A stretch of 64,000 nt of DNA from an uncultured Bacteroides sp. GTDB taxonomy: Bacteria > Bacteroidota > Bacteroidia > Bacteroidales > Bacteroidaceae. The DNA is taken from positions 1 to 64,000 of the forward strand of contig NZ_URFY01000025.1 in assembly GCF_900547205.1 (NCBI RefSeq), given 5' to 3'. The notes below the pieces were generated by a model. It saw only the letters and a program-made list of their open reading frames with translations. It did not search any database and was not told where the DNA came from. Made by a program: the position numbers and the translations under genes. Of the stretch, positions 57,561 through 64,000 are shown piece after piece. Position 1 is the stretch's first letter. The number at the start of each line of letters is the position of its first letter.

Positions 57561-57911
57561 ATGAAAAAGTACAGAAGCGTAATCACGTATAAAAATTATT
57601 TTGAAGATTTCCTTAATCTACAGCGACCAAAGGTGGTTAGCAAAATATTGCAAATATTACGAATAGTAGAACAAGTGGAGCAAATACCTGTTAATCATTT
57701 AAAGCATGTAGAAGGAACAAATGGGTTATTTGAAATACGTGTTAAGTTTGGCAGTGATATATTTCGTATTTTCTGCTTTTTTGATGCAGGCAGATTAGTT
57801 GTACTTTTGAGCGGATTTCAAAAGAAGACACAAAAGACACCGCCAGAGGAAATAAAAAGAGCCGTTAAACTCATGGAGGAATATTATAAAGAAAAGGAGG
57901 AGCAAAAATGA
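57561..57911 (+). CDS. Gp49/RelE-type toxin
   Basis: 116 residues from the ATG at 57561, preferred over 57534 because the promoter ends at 57556. Pattern of the phage-derived Gp49-like (HigB-type) toxin family: KNYFEDFLNLQRPKVVSKIL, then LKHVEGTNGLFEIRVKFGSD, IFRIFCFFDAGRLVVLLSGF and a C-terminal TPPEEIKRAVKLMEEYYKEK. Probably an mRNA interferase. Translationally coupled to the following antitoxin (ATGA). Confidence 0.82.
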   Translation: MKKYRSVITYKNYFEDFLNLQRPKVVSKILQILRIVEQVEQIPVNHLKHVEGTNGLFEIRVKFGSDIFRIFCFFDAGRLVVLLSGFQKKTQKTPPEEIKRAVKLMEEYYKEKEEQK

Positions 57912-58198
57912 ATATAAAAACATTGGATGATTTGCAAGACAAGTATATTGGTCCAAAGGGGTCAGTAGAACGTGATGTTTATGAAAAGGAACTTGCAGAC
58001 TTGATGATAGGTTTCCAAATTAGGGATGCAAGAATAAAACTTGATTTTACACAAGAGCAACTTGCGGAACGTGTAAACAAGAAACGGGCGTTCATTTCTC
58101 GTATAGAAAATGATGGAAGTAATCTTACTATAAAAACCTTACGTGATATCGTTGAACGCGGTTTAGGAGGAAAACTGAAAATTGAAGTTCAACTCTAA
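57908..58198 (+). CDS. XRE-family antitoxin partner
   Basis: 96 residues with a compact helix-turn-helix: ARIKLDFTQEQLAERVNKKR and AFISRIENDGSNLTIKTLRD, typical of antitoxins paired with Gp49-type toxins. The N-terminal 35 residues (YIGPKGSVERDVYEKEL) fit the same family. Probably autorepresses the promoter at 57525. Confidence 0.85.
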   Translation: MNIKTLDDLQDKYIGPKGSVERDVYEKELADLMIGFQIRDARIKLDFTQEQLAERVNKKRAFISRIENDGSNLTIKTLRDIVERGLGGKLKIEVQL

Positions 58199-58211
58199 AA
58201 TGGTGTAAAGA

Positions 58212-58249
58212 GAGAGGGGAAAGTTCCGAAATAGGTGCTTTCCCCTCTC
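58212..58249. terminator. Bidirectional terminator
   Basis: GAGAGGGGAAAG (58212-58223) pairs perfectly with CTTTCCCCTCTC (58238-58249) between the convergent antitoxin and tail-hub-like genes. Confidence 0.88.
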
Positions 58250-58254
58250 CTATT

Positions 58255-60942
58255 TTACCGTAGTTTATTTGTTTGCTTGATGTCGAACACGAGTGAAGTT
58301 CCCGATAGGCTTTCGCCTTCTTCGAAGTCTACGGCTACCAATAGACGGAAGTATTTGTATGGGGTGCCGTGGATTGAACGGATGTAGTGGTCCTGACTAC
58401 TAGCTATTAGATAGTAATCTATGCCATTGCGGGAACCGTATAAAGCAGATTTAACCTTTCCTTTGGCGAAGATGCCACGATGAATGAGTAATGTTACTGT
58501 TTTCAGAATGTCTGGCGTATCAAGCTTAAGCGGGCGTGTGATAAGTAAACCTTGGGTACGTTGAAAGTCTGTTATCTTGGAAGAAAGGTTTAGTACTTCA
58601 TAGGAATCGGTTGTTATGTAGCTGTCCGGATAGCTATTCACTACGTTTTCATAATTTGCTGGCATGGTACTCCATGTCTTTGACAACATGGAAAAGATGT
58701 AGGCGTATGGCTGGGATGGATTGAATATCATTAGCCGTTTGTTTGGATAATCATAGGCTATCTGTGATTGGGATAGATAGTTTTTGAGTGGAATGTATTC
58801 GAAGTCTAAATGTGAGAGTTCGATAGCTTTAAGTAATGGGGATAGTTTGCTCAGACGAGCATGATTGAACTCTTTGCCATCTAAGATAACAGATATACAT
58901 TGGCTTTCGGCACCTTGCAAAAGCATTATACCTTGCTCGGTGGTGAATATGATGGCTCCGTCAATTTGAGTTATTGACTTGGGATTATTGCAGATGTCTC
59001 GAGTAGCCGGCTGCTTTGCTGAATAGGTTCCGGTGCTTCCTACTTCCAATGCCCATACTCCTTCACTGGTAAAGGCGTACAAGGGGAATTGTCCGAACTG
59101 ACCTTGCGACAGTGCTTTGGTGGTTGATGATATACCAATGATTTCGCCTGTGCCGATGGTGTTCATTCCTAATACAGGAAAGATGAAGGGGTTGTTTACT
59201 TCGGAAGTGTATAACTTATTAGGGTTACTAGTCTCACGGCTGGTTAATGTTAGTTGGGATTCGTCGAAGTCTTTATCTGCAATCCATGTAAGTGCTTTGA
59301 ATGAACCGAAATAACATGCTCCATTCAGATTTTTGTGCGGGGTGAGTTTAACTTCGGCATAAAAGTGAAGCGAATCAATAATGGTTGAATCGTCTATATC
59401 TGGTAGTCCTCTGCGAATAATCATTTTATAAGCATTGATATTGGGATAGTAAAGATAGTCGGCACAGAAATCTTCCAGTTTGACCTTGCTTTGATTGGTA
59501 ACTATAATGTTTTTATCATGTTCGCGAATAAAGGTGTAGCAAATGAACACCTGTTTAAAAGCAGGCTTATCTCCTGTGAAAGGACAAAGAGATTCAGATG
59601 GAAAGCCGTTTGTGAGGATTTGGCTTATGTTGGCTATATTGAGCCGCGCGTTGTAGACAAAGGAACATTGTGCTTTGATTATGTTGTGCGAATTATAATC
59701 ATCGGTCATTCTTTCCTGTAAGGACAATGTGTTGAGTATGCTGCTGCCTACCGGAATATCCTTTCTACTGTTAATGGCAAGGTCTGTCATAGGGAGCGCA
59801 TGAAGCTTGTAGAATAAAGAACAGTCTGTGATATTGGCTTTCAGTACATCGGTTTCTGTGGCGGGTAGAGCAAACACGGTACCAGGATAAATAGTGTTGC
59901 CATTATCCGGATATGGGCACAACTCGCGAAAGTATGCAATGGTTAGTTCTTTTTTATATTTTAGAATGTCGGTTATACCGCCGCCAGTTCCTACAACTTT
60001 TGATATAGTATAATTGGGGAGATTGGTTTGATTGGCTACTTTTATACGTTCTACTTTTCCTGATTGATTATAGGTGTATATAGGGTCTGAAATGAAAATA
60101 TCTATCCCTTTTACAATGTCGGACCATTCTTCCAGCTTTGGCAGGATTTCGCTGTTCATGACCTGATAGTCAAGCGCGCAAGCAAGTGCAGCTATTTGCA
60201 TTTTGAAAGTACTACCGGACCAACTTTTGCAAATGGCAAAGGGGGATACGCCCGAAGATGGTATCATCAGTACCGGTGCAGAGTGCATATAAAGGGAACC
60301 ATCGAACAGACGATAGGCGTAACGGACGAAGAAGGGATAAATGAAACGTCCTTTGTCTTTGGCTCCTTCCTGAATGAGCTTATTTACCTTGGCAAGTATT
60401 TCACCGGTAGCGATGTTTTTGTTTTCTTCGGATAACTCATTATAGAGATTATCTTGATTAATAGACGTGAGGTTCATACTCCATTCTTCGCTTCTTGTAT
60501 CATAGCCCTTTAGCCCGAAAGACAAGGATATAAAAGGTGGCTTCTGTCCTAAGTAGATGTAGTTGTCGTCTTTGAACAGTGCATAGTGAATGCCACTGGA
60601 AAAGAGGAAAATTAGTGTATTGCCTAATGCGGTGACGTTTATCAGACTCTCTTTGCCGATGGTGTTGAGGGTGAAGGGATAGTATGCTATTTCATCATTT
60701 ACCAGATGGAACGCTTTGATGGTGTTACCATTAAGGATGATGTAGTTTGTGTAGAATCCGCTCTTATGAACGTATATCAGGTTGTCTCCTTTGCTGTATT
60801 GGAAGAGCTTGGCAGGAGAAGGAACGGGGTGTAAATCGCCATTCTTGTTGGTGAGATTTACGAGAACTGCCAAATCGCCATCGGAACATTCATTGTCCGA
60901 TGGGATGTTGGTGATACCTGTGTACTTAATTTCTTTTTGCAT
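58255..60942 (-). CDS. Tail-hub / tail-tube-like phage protein
   Basis: 895 residues, beta-rich with no membrane segments. The start QKEIKYTGITNIPSDNECSD with repeated beta motifs, a VRYAYRLFDGSLYMHSAPV segment, then blocks like LYAFTSEGVWALEVGSTG and INPSQPYAYIFSMLSKTWST, resembles beta-propeller tail hub or stabilisation proteins of podoviruses (T7 gp12-like or crAss-like tail stabilisation proteins). Placed on the leftward operon apart from the other tail genes. Assignment rests on pattern and size. Confidence 0.6.
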   Translation of the reverse strand: MQKEIKYTGITNIPSDNECSDGDLAVLVNLTNKNGDLHPVPSPAKLFQYSKGDNLIYVHKSGFYTNYIILNGNTIKAFHLVNDEIAYYPFTLNTIGKESLINVTALGNTLIFLFSSGIHYALFKDDNYIYLGQKPPFISLSFGLKGYDTRSEEWSMNLTSINQDNLYNELSEENKNIATGEILAKVNKLIQEGAKDKGRFIYPFFVRYAYRLFDGSLYMHSAPVLMIPSSGVSPFAICKSWSGSTFKMQIAALACALDYQVMNSEILPKLEEWSDIVKGIDIFISDPIYTYNQSGKVERIKVANQTNLPNYTISKVVGTGGGITDILKYKKELTIAYFRELCPYPDNGNTIYPGTVFALPATETDVLKANITDCSLFYKLHALPMTDLAINSRKDIPVGSSILNTLSLQERMTDDYNSHNIIKAQCSFVYNARLNIANISQILTNGFPSESLCPFTGDKPAFKQVFICYTFIREHDKNIIVTNQSKVKLEDFCADYLYYPNINAYKMIIRRGLPDIDDSTIIDSLHFYAEVKLTPHKNLNGACYFGSFKALTWIADKDFDESQLTLTSRETSNPNKLYTSEVNNPFIFPVLGMNTIGTGEIIGISSTTKALSQGQFGQFPLYAFTSEGVWALEVGSTGTYSAKQPATRDICNNPKSITQIDGAIIFTTEQGIMLLQGAESQCISVILDGKEFNHARLSKLSPLLKAIELSHLDFEYIPLKNYLSQSQIAYDYPNKRLMIFNPSQPYAYIFSMLSKTWSTMPANYENVVNSYPDSYITTDSYEVLNLSSKITDFQRTQGLLITRPLKLDTPDILKTVTLLIHRGIFAKGKVKSALYGSRNGIDYYLIASSQDHYIRSIHGTPYKYFRLLVAVDFEEGESLSGTSLVFDIKQTNKLR

Positions 60943-61297
60943 ATAAATTATTGCGTGTTATGATGGGTAATACTTTCTTTCCGTTAATGATTTGCGGGTC
61001 GCCAACACGATAGTGTGCTTCGGGTGCATCAGTTAAAGCGATGATGGAACGAGACAGTTCTATCCAGTTGGCGCGCATGAATCGTCCGGTCTTCTTTGCT
61101 TTCCGGCACCGTCCTTTGAATGTTCCTGCCGGATTCTTATGGGCAACATAGAGGTAGTGTTCTCCCTTTTCCTCGAAGATATTGATTACGTCTCCGTGTT
61201 CAATGCAGAGAAGGATACTTATCTTTGAGGAGATTTCTATAAGTCCGTTGCTATGGAAAAGAATGTCGGGACGGATATTTGTTGCTAAATTTGTCAT
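60926..61297 (-). CDS. Small phage protein of unknown function
   Basis: 123 residues. HSNGLIEISSKISILLCI, an HYLYVAHKNPAG segment and a basic middle (KGRCRKAKKTGRFMR). Not recognised. It overlaps the next gene of the leftward operon (tail-hub-like) by 17 nt and its predecessor by 4 nt. Confidence 0.62.
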   Translation of the reverse strand: MTNLATNIRPDILFHSNGLIEISSKISILLCIEHGDVINIFEEKGEHYLYVAHKNPAGTFKGRCRKAKKTGRFMRANWIELSRSIIALTDAPEAHYRVGDPQIINGKKVLPIITRNNLYAKRN

Positions 61298-61668
61298 GGC
61301 TTCACTATTTCGTAATAGATTGTTTTGTCCGGCAGTTGTTTTCTTATTACCCGCAAGCGGTGTTTACCTTCGGACAAATCGAATTTGTAATAGATGTAGT
61401 TTACTGACGGGGTAAGACATTCAAAACCGATGGTCCTGAACTTGGAGTTGTATTGAAGCTCTCCGCATTGGGTGCTCTTGGCGAATGATTCTTCCACAGA
61501 CCGGAAGCCGTATGTGTTGCCTACGCGAAAAACAAAGATGTGTACTGTTTTGGACTTATCTTTGTGTATCTCGTTGTACAAGGCTTTGTTTACTGTTACC
61601 GAATTATCGGATGAATCGGTAACTACGCAGAGTTTTCTTTTAAAAAGATTTGCTATTTTCTTTATCAT
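61294..61668 (-). CDS. Small phage protein of unknown function
   Basis: 124 residues, strand-rich with a basic N-terminus (KKIANLFKRK). Segments VHIFVFRVGNTYGF and LRVIRKQLPDKTIYYEIV. The start overlaps nothing, but the stop overlaps the following gene's start (61294-61297). Not recognised. Confidence 0.62.
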   Translation of the reverse strand: MIKKIANLFKRKLCVVTDSSDNSVTVNKALYNEIHKDKSKTVHIFVFRVGNTYGFRSVEESFAKSTQCGELQYNSKFRTIGFECLTPSVNYIYYKFDLSEGKHRLRVIRKQLPDKTIYYEIVKP

Positions 61669-61710
61669 ACTCGAAATTAGTTGTAAGGATGGTGATTACT
61701 TGTTTATCCA

Positions 61711-61914
61711 TTAATATTCTACGCGCGAACGAAAGGAAACGGTTTCAACGAAAGTAAAAGATAACGTTGACTCTATGCTTTTGCGGTGTTCGATGGCTTC
61801 TTTCTTTGTTCTGAAAATACTGCTCGTTATTTCTGTTCTATCGGTTCCACGCCAGTTGATGATGTTGGCGTAGTATTTGCGCCCGAATGTTTTGGCTAAT
61901 AGTTTCTTTATCAT
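61711..61914 (-). CDS. Small phage protein of unknown function
   Basis: 67 residues. The N-terminus (IKKLLAKTFGRKYYAN) resembles that of the downstream 124-residue protein; the rest contains TKKEAIEHRKSI and strands FTFVETVSFRSR. Coupled to the upstream gene by a 4-nt overlap (61911-61914). Between this gene and 61668 lies ATTAATGGATAAA on the minus strand, close to the operator motif at 19311. Confidence 0.55.
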   Translation of the reverse strand: MIKKLLAKTFGRKYYANIINWRGTDRTEITSSIFRTKKEAIEHRKSIESTLSFTFVETVSFRSRVEY

Positions 61915-62477
61915 TGCTTTTTTGATTTAGTGCGGATTTTACGAATGAATGCTTTTGTTTTATTGAGAAGTAACTCGGTGATGTCATCTGCTCCATTGGC
62001 AAAGTTGATTTGATAGACCGAATCGGTATTGTCACTCATGAACTTTACTTGGGCATGGGCTTCTTTTCCTAAGCGGACTATTGCGTCGAACATTTCGATT
62101 TTGTAATCCGGGTGATACTTTCTTAGAATCTGGTCGGATTCCATTGTTAGCGTTTCAATCATGTCGCACAGGAAGATGACGGCATTGGTGTATATGTTCA
62201 TGTTCTCCCGATCTTCCGGCTTCATATCTGTCATAAGCAACTCCATGCGTTCAGCCTGTCCTTTATACTTTGCAAGGTAGCTGTTTATCACTCGTGTTTC
62301 TATTTCTTTAATTTGCTGGGATAGCTTGGTTACTTCTATATAATTGCGGTTGTGCAAGGCTTGTTCTTTCTTTTTCAGCAAGGCTTGCATTTGCGGGTCT
62401 TTGTGGATGCCCTGCTTAAAAAGTTCTGCTATCTCGGCAGGTATATCGTTAATTGTGAGTTTGGTATTATTTCCCAT
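61911..62477 (-). CDS. Phage protein, helical, unknown function
   Basis: 188 residues from the ATG at 62477 (an earlier start at 62552 would overlap the preceding small gene). Long helices: QMQALLKKKEQALHNRNY, VTKLSQQIKEIETRVINSYL and AIVRLGKEAHAQVKF; basic C-terminus (KAFIRKIRTKSKKQ). No motif recognised. Start choice is supported by the 44-residue gene that ends across it. Confidence 0.65.
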   Translation of the reverse strand: MGNNTKLTINDIPAEIAELFKQGIHKDPQMQALLKKKEQALHNRNYIEVTKLSQQIKEIETRVINSYLAKYKGQAERMELLMTDMKPEDRENMNIYTNAVIFLCDMIETLTMESDQILRKYHPDYKIEMFDAIVRLGKEAHAQVKFMSDNTDSVYQINFANGADDITELLLNKTKAFIRKIRTKSKKQ

Positions 62478-62601
62478 GTTTACGTTTCTTTGATTGTACT
62501 TTAATTGGATTCCATTTTTCTCCGGTGCCGAACTGGTTGAGGCGGAAACCATTAATCCTTAGCCAGTACTTGAATGTTTCTTTATTGGTTATTCTATTCA
62601 T
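62467..62601 (-). CDS. Small ORF (44 aa), probable phage gene
   Basis: Begins MNRITNKETFKYWLRINGF and ends with a basic tail (KKRKHGK). It fills the gap between its neighbours and overlaps the start of the next gene by 11 nt, as do other genes in this tightly packed operon. No family known. Confidence 0.5.
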   Translation of the reverse strand: MNRITNKETFKYWLRINGFRLNQFGTGEKWNPIKVQSKKRKHGK

Positions 62602-62609
62602 GTGCTTTT

Positions 62610-62858
62610 TTATATAAATTCTTTGAACGCCAGTTTATATACATCATATTGTCGCCCGATTATGTAAAATGAAATGCGGTGACCTGTTGATGTGGCATCT
62701 TTAATCTCTAAAACAGGATAGGGTAAAGAATCGGTTTCGATTGTTTCGATGTCACTGTGGATGGAGAAGTGTTGCTTTAGAGAAAGCAGAATCTTATTCA
62801 GTTTATCCTCCGATAGAACTTGTTTTATCTTTCGCTGATTTCTTAGTGCAAATCTCAT
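62610..62858 (-). CDS. Small phage protein of unknown function
   Basis: 82 residues with a basic N-terminus (MRFALRNQRKIKQVL), helix LNKILLSLKQHF and strand segments HRISFYIIGRQYDVY. Overlaps the upstream gene by 4 nt. Not recognised. Confidence 0.6.
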   Translation of the reverse strand: MRFALRNQRKIKQVLSEDKLNKILLSLKQHFSIHSDIETIETDSLPYPVLEIKDATSTGHRISFYIIGRQYDVYKLAFKEFI

Positions 62859-63112
62859 AGATATCCAAGTTTTTGTTTTGCCTCATTGAAATAGCGGGGC
62901 AGATTATTCATTGCTGTGTCTCCGGAATGTCCCAAACGCCAAAGTTCGCACTGCCAATCTTCTAGGGATGTGTTTTCAGATACTTTGTACTTATCCATCA
63001 CATCTTTGATTTGTGCGCAATCTTCGTATAACTCATTACTCTTTGCATACAAAAATACCATGTACAAGACGTATTGACCGTATTTTAATAATATGGATTC
63101 AAACTTATTCAT
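62855..63112 (-). CDS. Small phage protein of unknown function
   Basis: 85 residues. An N-terminal hydrophobic helix (LLKYGQYVLYMVFLYAKS) could be membrane-associated or just buried. C-terminal WRLGHSGDTAMNNLPRYF is a likely helical motif. Coupled by 4-nt overlaps on both sides (63109-63112, 62855-62858). Not recognised. Confidence 0.6.
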   Translation of the reverse strand: MNKFESILLKYGQYVLYMVFLYAKSNELYEDCAQIKDVMDKYKVSENTSLEDWQCELWRLGHSGDTAMNNLPRYFNEAKQKLGYL

Positions 63113-63246
63113 GATTGCTTTTTCTTTTTCATGTTTCGGGGATTATAGTTTTTGCACTTACCGGCATTCGATTTGCGAGGTATCGGTGCTTTGACAGGTG
63201 GACCGTACATTTGAAATAGTCGGTCAAATTCTGTTTTGATGTTCAT
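63109..63246 (-). CDS. Small ORF (45 aa), probable phage gene
   Basis: MNIKTEFDRLFQMYGPPVKA followed by a basic C-terminus rich in Lys and Asn. Its TGA overlaps the next ATG (ATGA at 63109-63112), strong evidence of coupling. It lies between the ATPase and the 85-residue gene. Function unknown. Confidence 0.6.
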   Translation of the reverse strand: MNIKTEFDRLFQMYGPPVKAPIPRKSNAGKCKNYNPRNMKKKKQS

Positions 63247-63278
63247 AATTACTTTGATTTTTAATCGAGAAGTGAGGT

Positions 63279-64000
63279 TTACTTTCTACGGCTATCACCA
63301 AGCAAGGGAATGACATTGAAGCTCTTGAAACGATCTATCAGCCTTTCCCCGAATCGGGTTGTAAATTCATCAACTGATAAATTGCTGGTGATGTGGTAAT
63401 TCTTAAACTGGTTTTGGTAGATTTCATAACGGGCATAGAGAAATTCATCTATCACACTGTCAAGGCTGGTGCCGTAGCTTTTCTGATTCTCAGTTTCCAG
63501 TCCGATGTCATTAAGGCAAATGCTGAACGGATTGGGCTTGAATCCTTTTGACTGATTTTCGTTGTAGGTGTACAAATCAATGTGGCTATGCTTCTTGTAG
63601 TAGTTCATCATTTGAGTAACTGACAGGTTCTCAAACTGGTTAGGGTTGTTAGTCAGCCGCAAATAATCTGAGAATATCTGCATAAGCAAGGTTTTACCTG
63701 TGCCGGGGTCGCCAACGATCAGCAGGTTCTTGTGAATTTTATAGTTTTCTTCTGGAAAGACTTTCTCCGCAAGTTGGCAACCGTTGAAATAGTACAGCAG
63801 GAAAGACAATAGCCGTGAATTGTACTCGTCGACCTCAAAATCTCTAAACTCACGGTTCATGTAGTCGTTGCCTAACTGCCTGATTAAATCACGGTGGGCA
63901 TAATATTCTTTCGGATTGGTCAAATCATATTCAAAATCTTGAAGAATAGTCTTTTTGTGAATTTGTACCAGATTGTATATCTGTTGCCTTTTCAACTTTG
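63279..64000 (-). CDS. DnaC/DnaA-like AAA+ ATPase (helicase loader), 5' end outside window
   Basis: At least 238 residues are inside the window; the frame is open to the edge (the TTG at 63995 is an internal possible start only). Motifs: Walker A GDPGTGKTLLM, Walker B ICLNDIG, arginine-containing TSNLSVDEFTTRFGERLIDR with sensor and arginine finger, as in helicase loaders of the DnaC/IstB type. It probably loads the replicative helicase on phage DNA. This shows that the replication module lies to the right. Confidence 0.8.
   Translation of the reverse strand, partial: KLKRQQIYNLVQIHKKTILQDFEYDLTNPKEYYAHRDLIRQLGNDYMNREFRDFEVDEYNSRLLSFLLYYFNGCQLAEKVFPEENYKIHKNLLIVGDPGTGKTLLMQIFSDYLRLTNNPNQFENLSVTQMMNYYKKHSHIDLYTYNENQSKGFKPNPFSICLNDIGLETENQKSYGTSLDSVIDEFLYARYEIYQNQFKNYHITSNLSVDEFTTRFGERLIDRFKSFNVIPLLGDSRRK

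Noticed and set aside
16716..64000. Interpretation as a conjugative transposon
   Set aside because: Portal, terminase, capsid, holin and endolysin genes are present and no relaxase or tra genes were seen.

Overview
The window looks like a Bacteroides-type chromosome carrying a large tailed prophage. Reasons: Bacteroidetes promoters (TTTG, 18-21 bp spacing, TAnnTTTG), AT-rich start regions without a strong Shine-Dalgarno sequence, PepSY-like and YhcH-type proteins, a GH13 amylase/branching enzyme pair, and phage genes of Bacteroides style. No rRNA, CRISPR array, insertion sequence or reverse transcriptase was seen.

Positions 1-16,500 are host sequence: a PepSY-like secreted protein, glutamine synthetase, a PPK2 polyphosphate kinase and a DUF169 protein; an anaerobic iron-sulfur locus (ferredoxin-DUF362, ECF-S-like membrane protein, Tat-type DUF362 protein, polyferredoxin); a patatin; a GH13 amylase; a second PepSY-like protein; a leftward cluster of branching enzyme, YhcH/YjgK/YiaL protein and DUF2461 protein; and a TPR lipoprotein-like secreted protein. 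A tRNA-Arg(TCT) at 16,500-16,573 is the probable integration site.

From about 16,600 to the right edge everything is prophage; the far end and the second attachment site lie outside. Order: tyrosine integrase, HicAB, a small leftward phage protein, then a rightward ejection block of two internal virion proteins and one 5,648-residue polyvalent protein. Next come a solitary leftward membrane protein, the portal gene, a toxin-antitoxin island (RelBE-type, an XRE regulator, HigBA), a leftward packaging operon (TerL, a rhomboid-like protein, a small TerS-position protein), a rightward head-tail-lysis operon (scaffold-like protein, capsid with a signal-peptide-like N-terminus, connectors, coiled-coil tail protein, holin-like protein, amidase, LamG-like protein, spanin-like protein), three tandem paralogues, a fourth toxin-antitoxin pair, and finally a leftward operon with a tail-hub-like protein, small unknown genes and a DnaC-type ATPase cut by the window edge.

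The phage resembles a podovirus that ejects proteins with its DNA. The giant protein is the standout. It joins helicase, DNA methylase, pyrophosphatase-like, several nuclease-like, two zincin-type, one kinase-like and an LPD38-like region. Two nuclease-like modules sit in the same pair of near-identical linker repeats, and several linkers carry a second open frame in the +1 phase.
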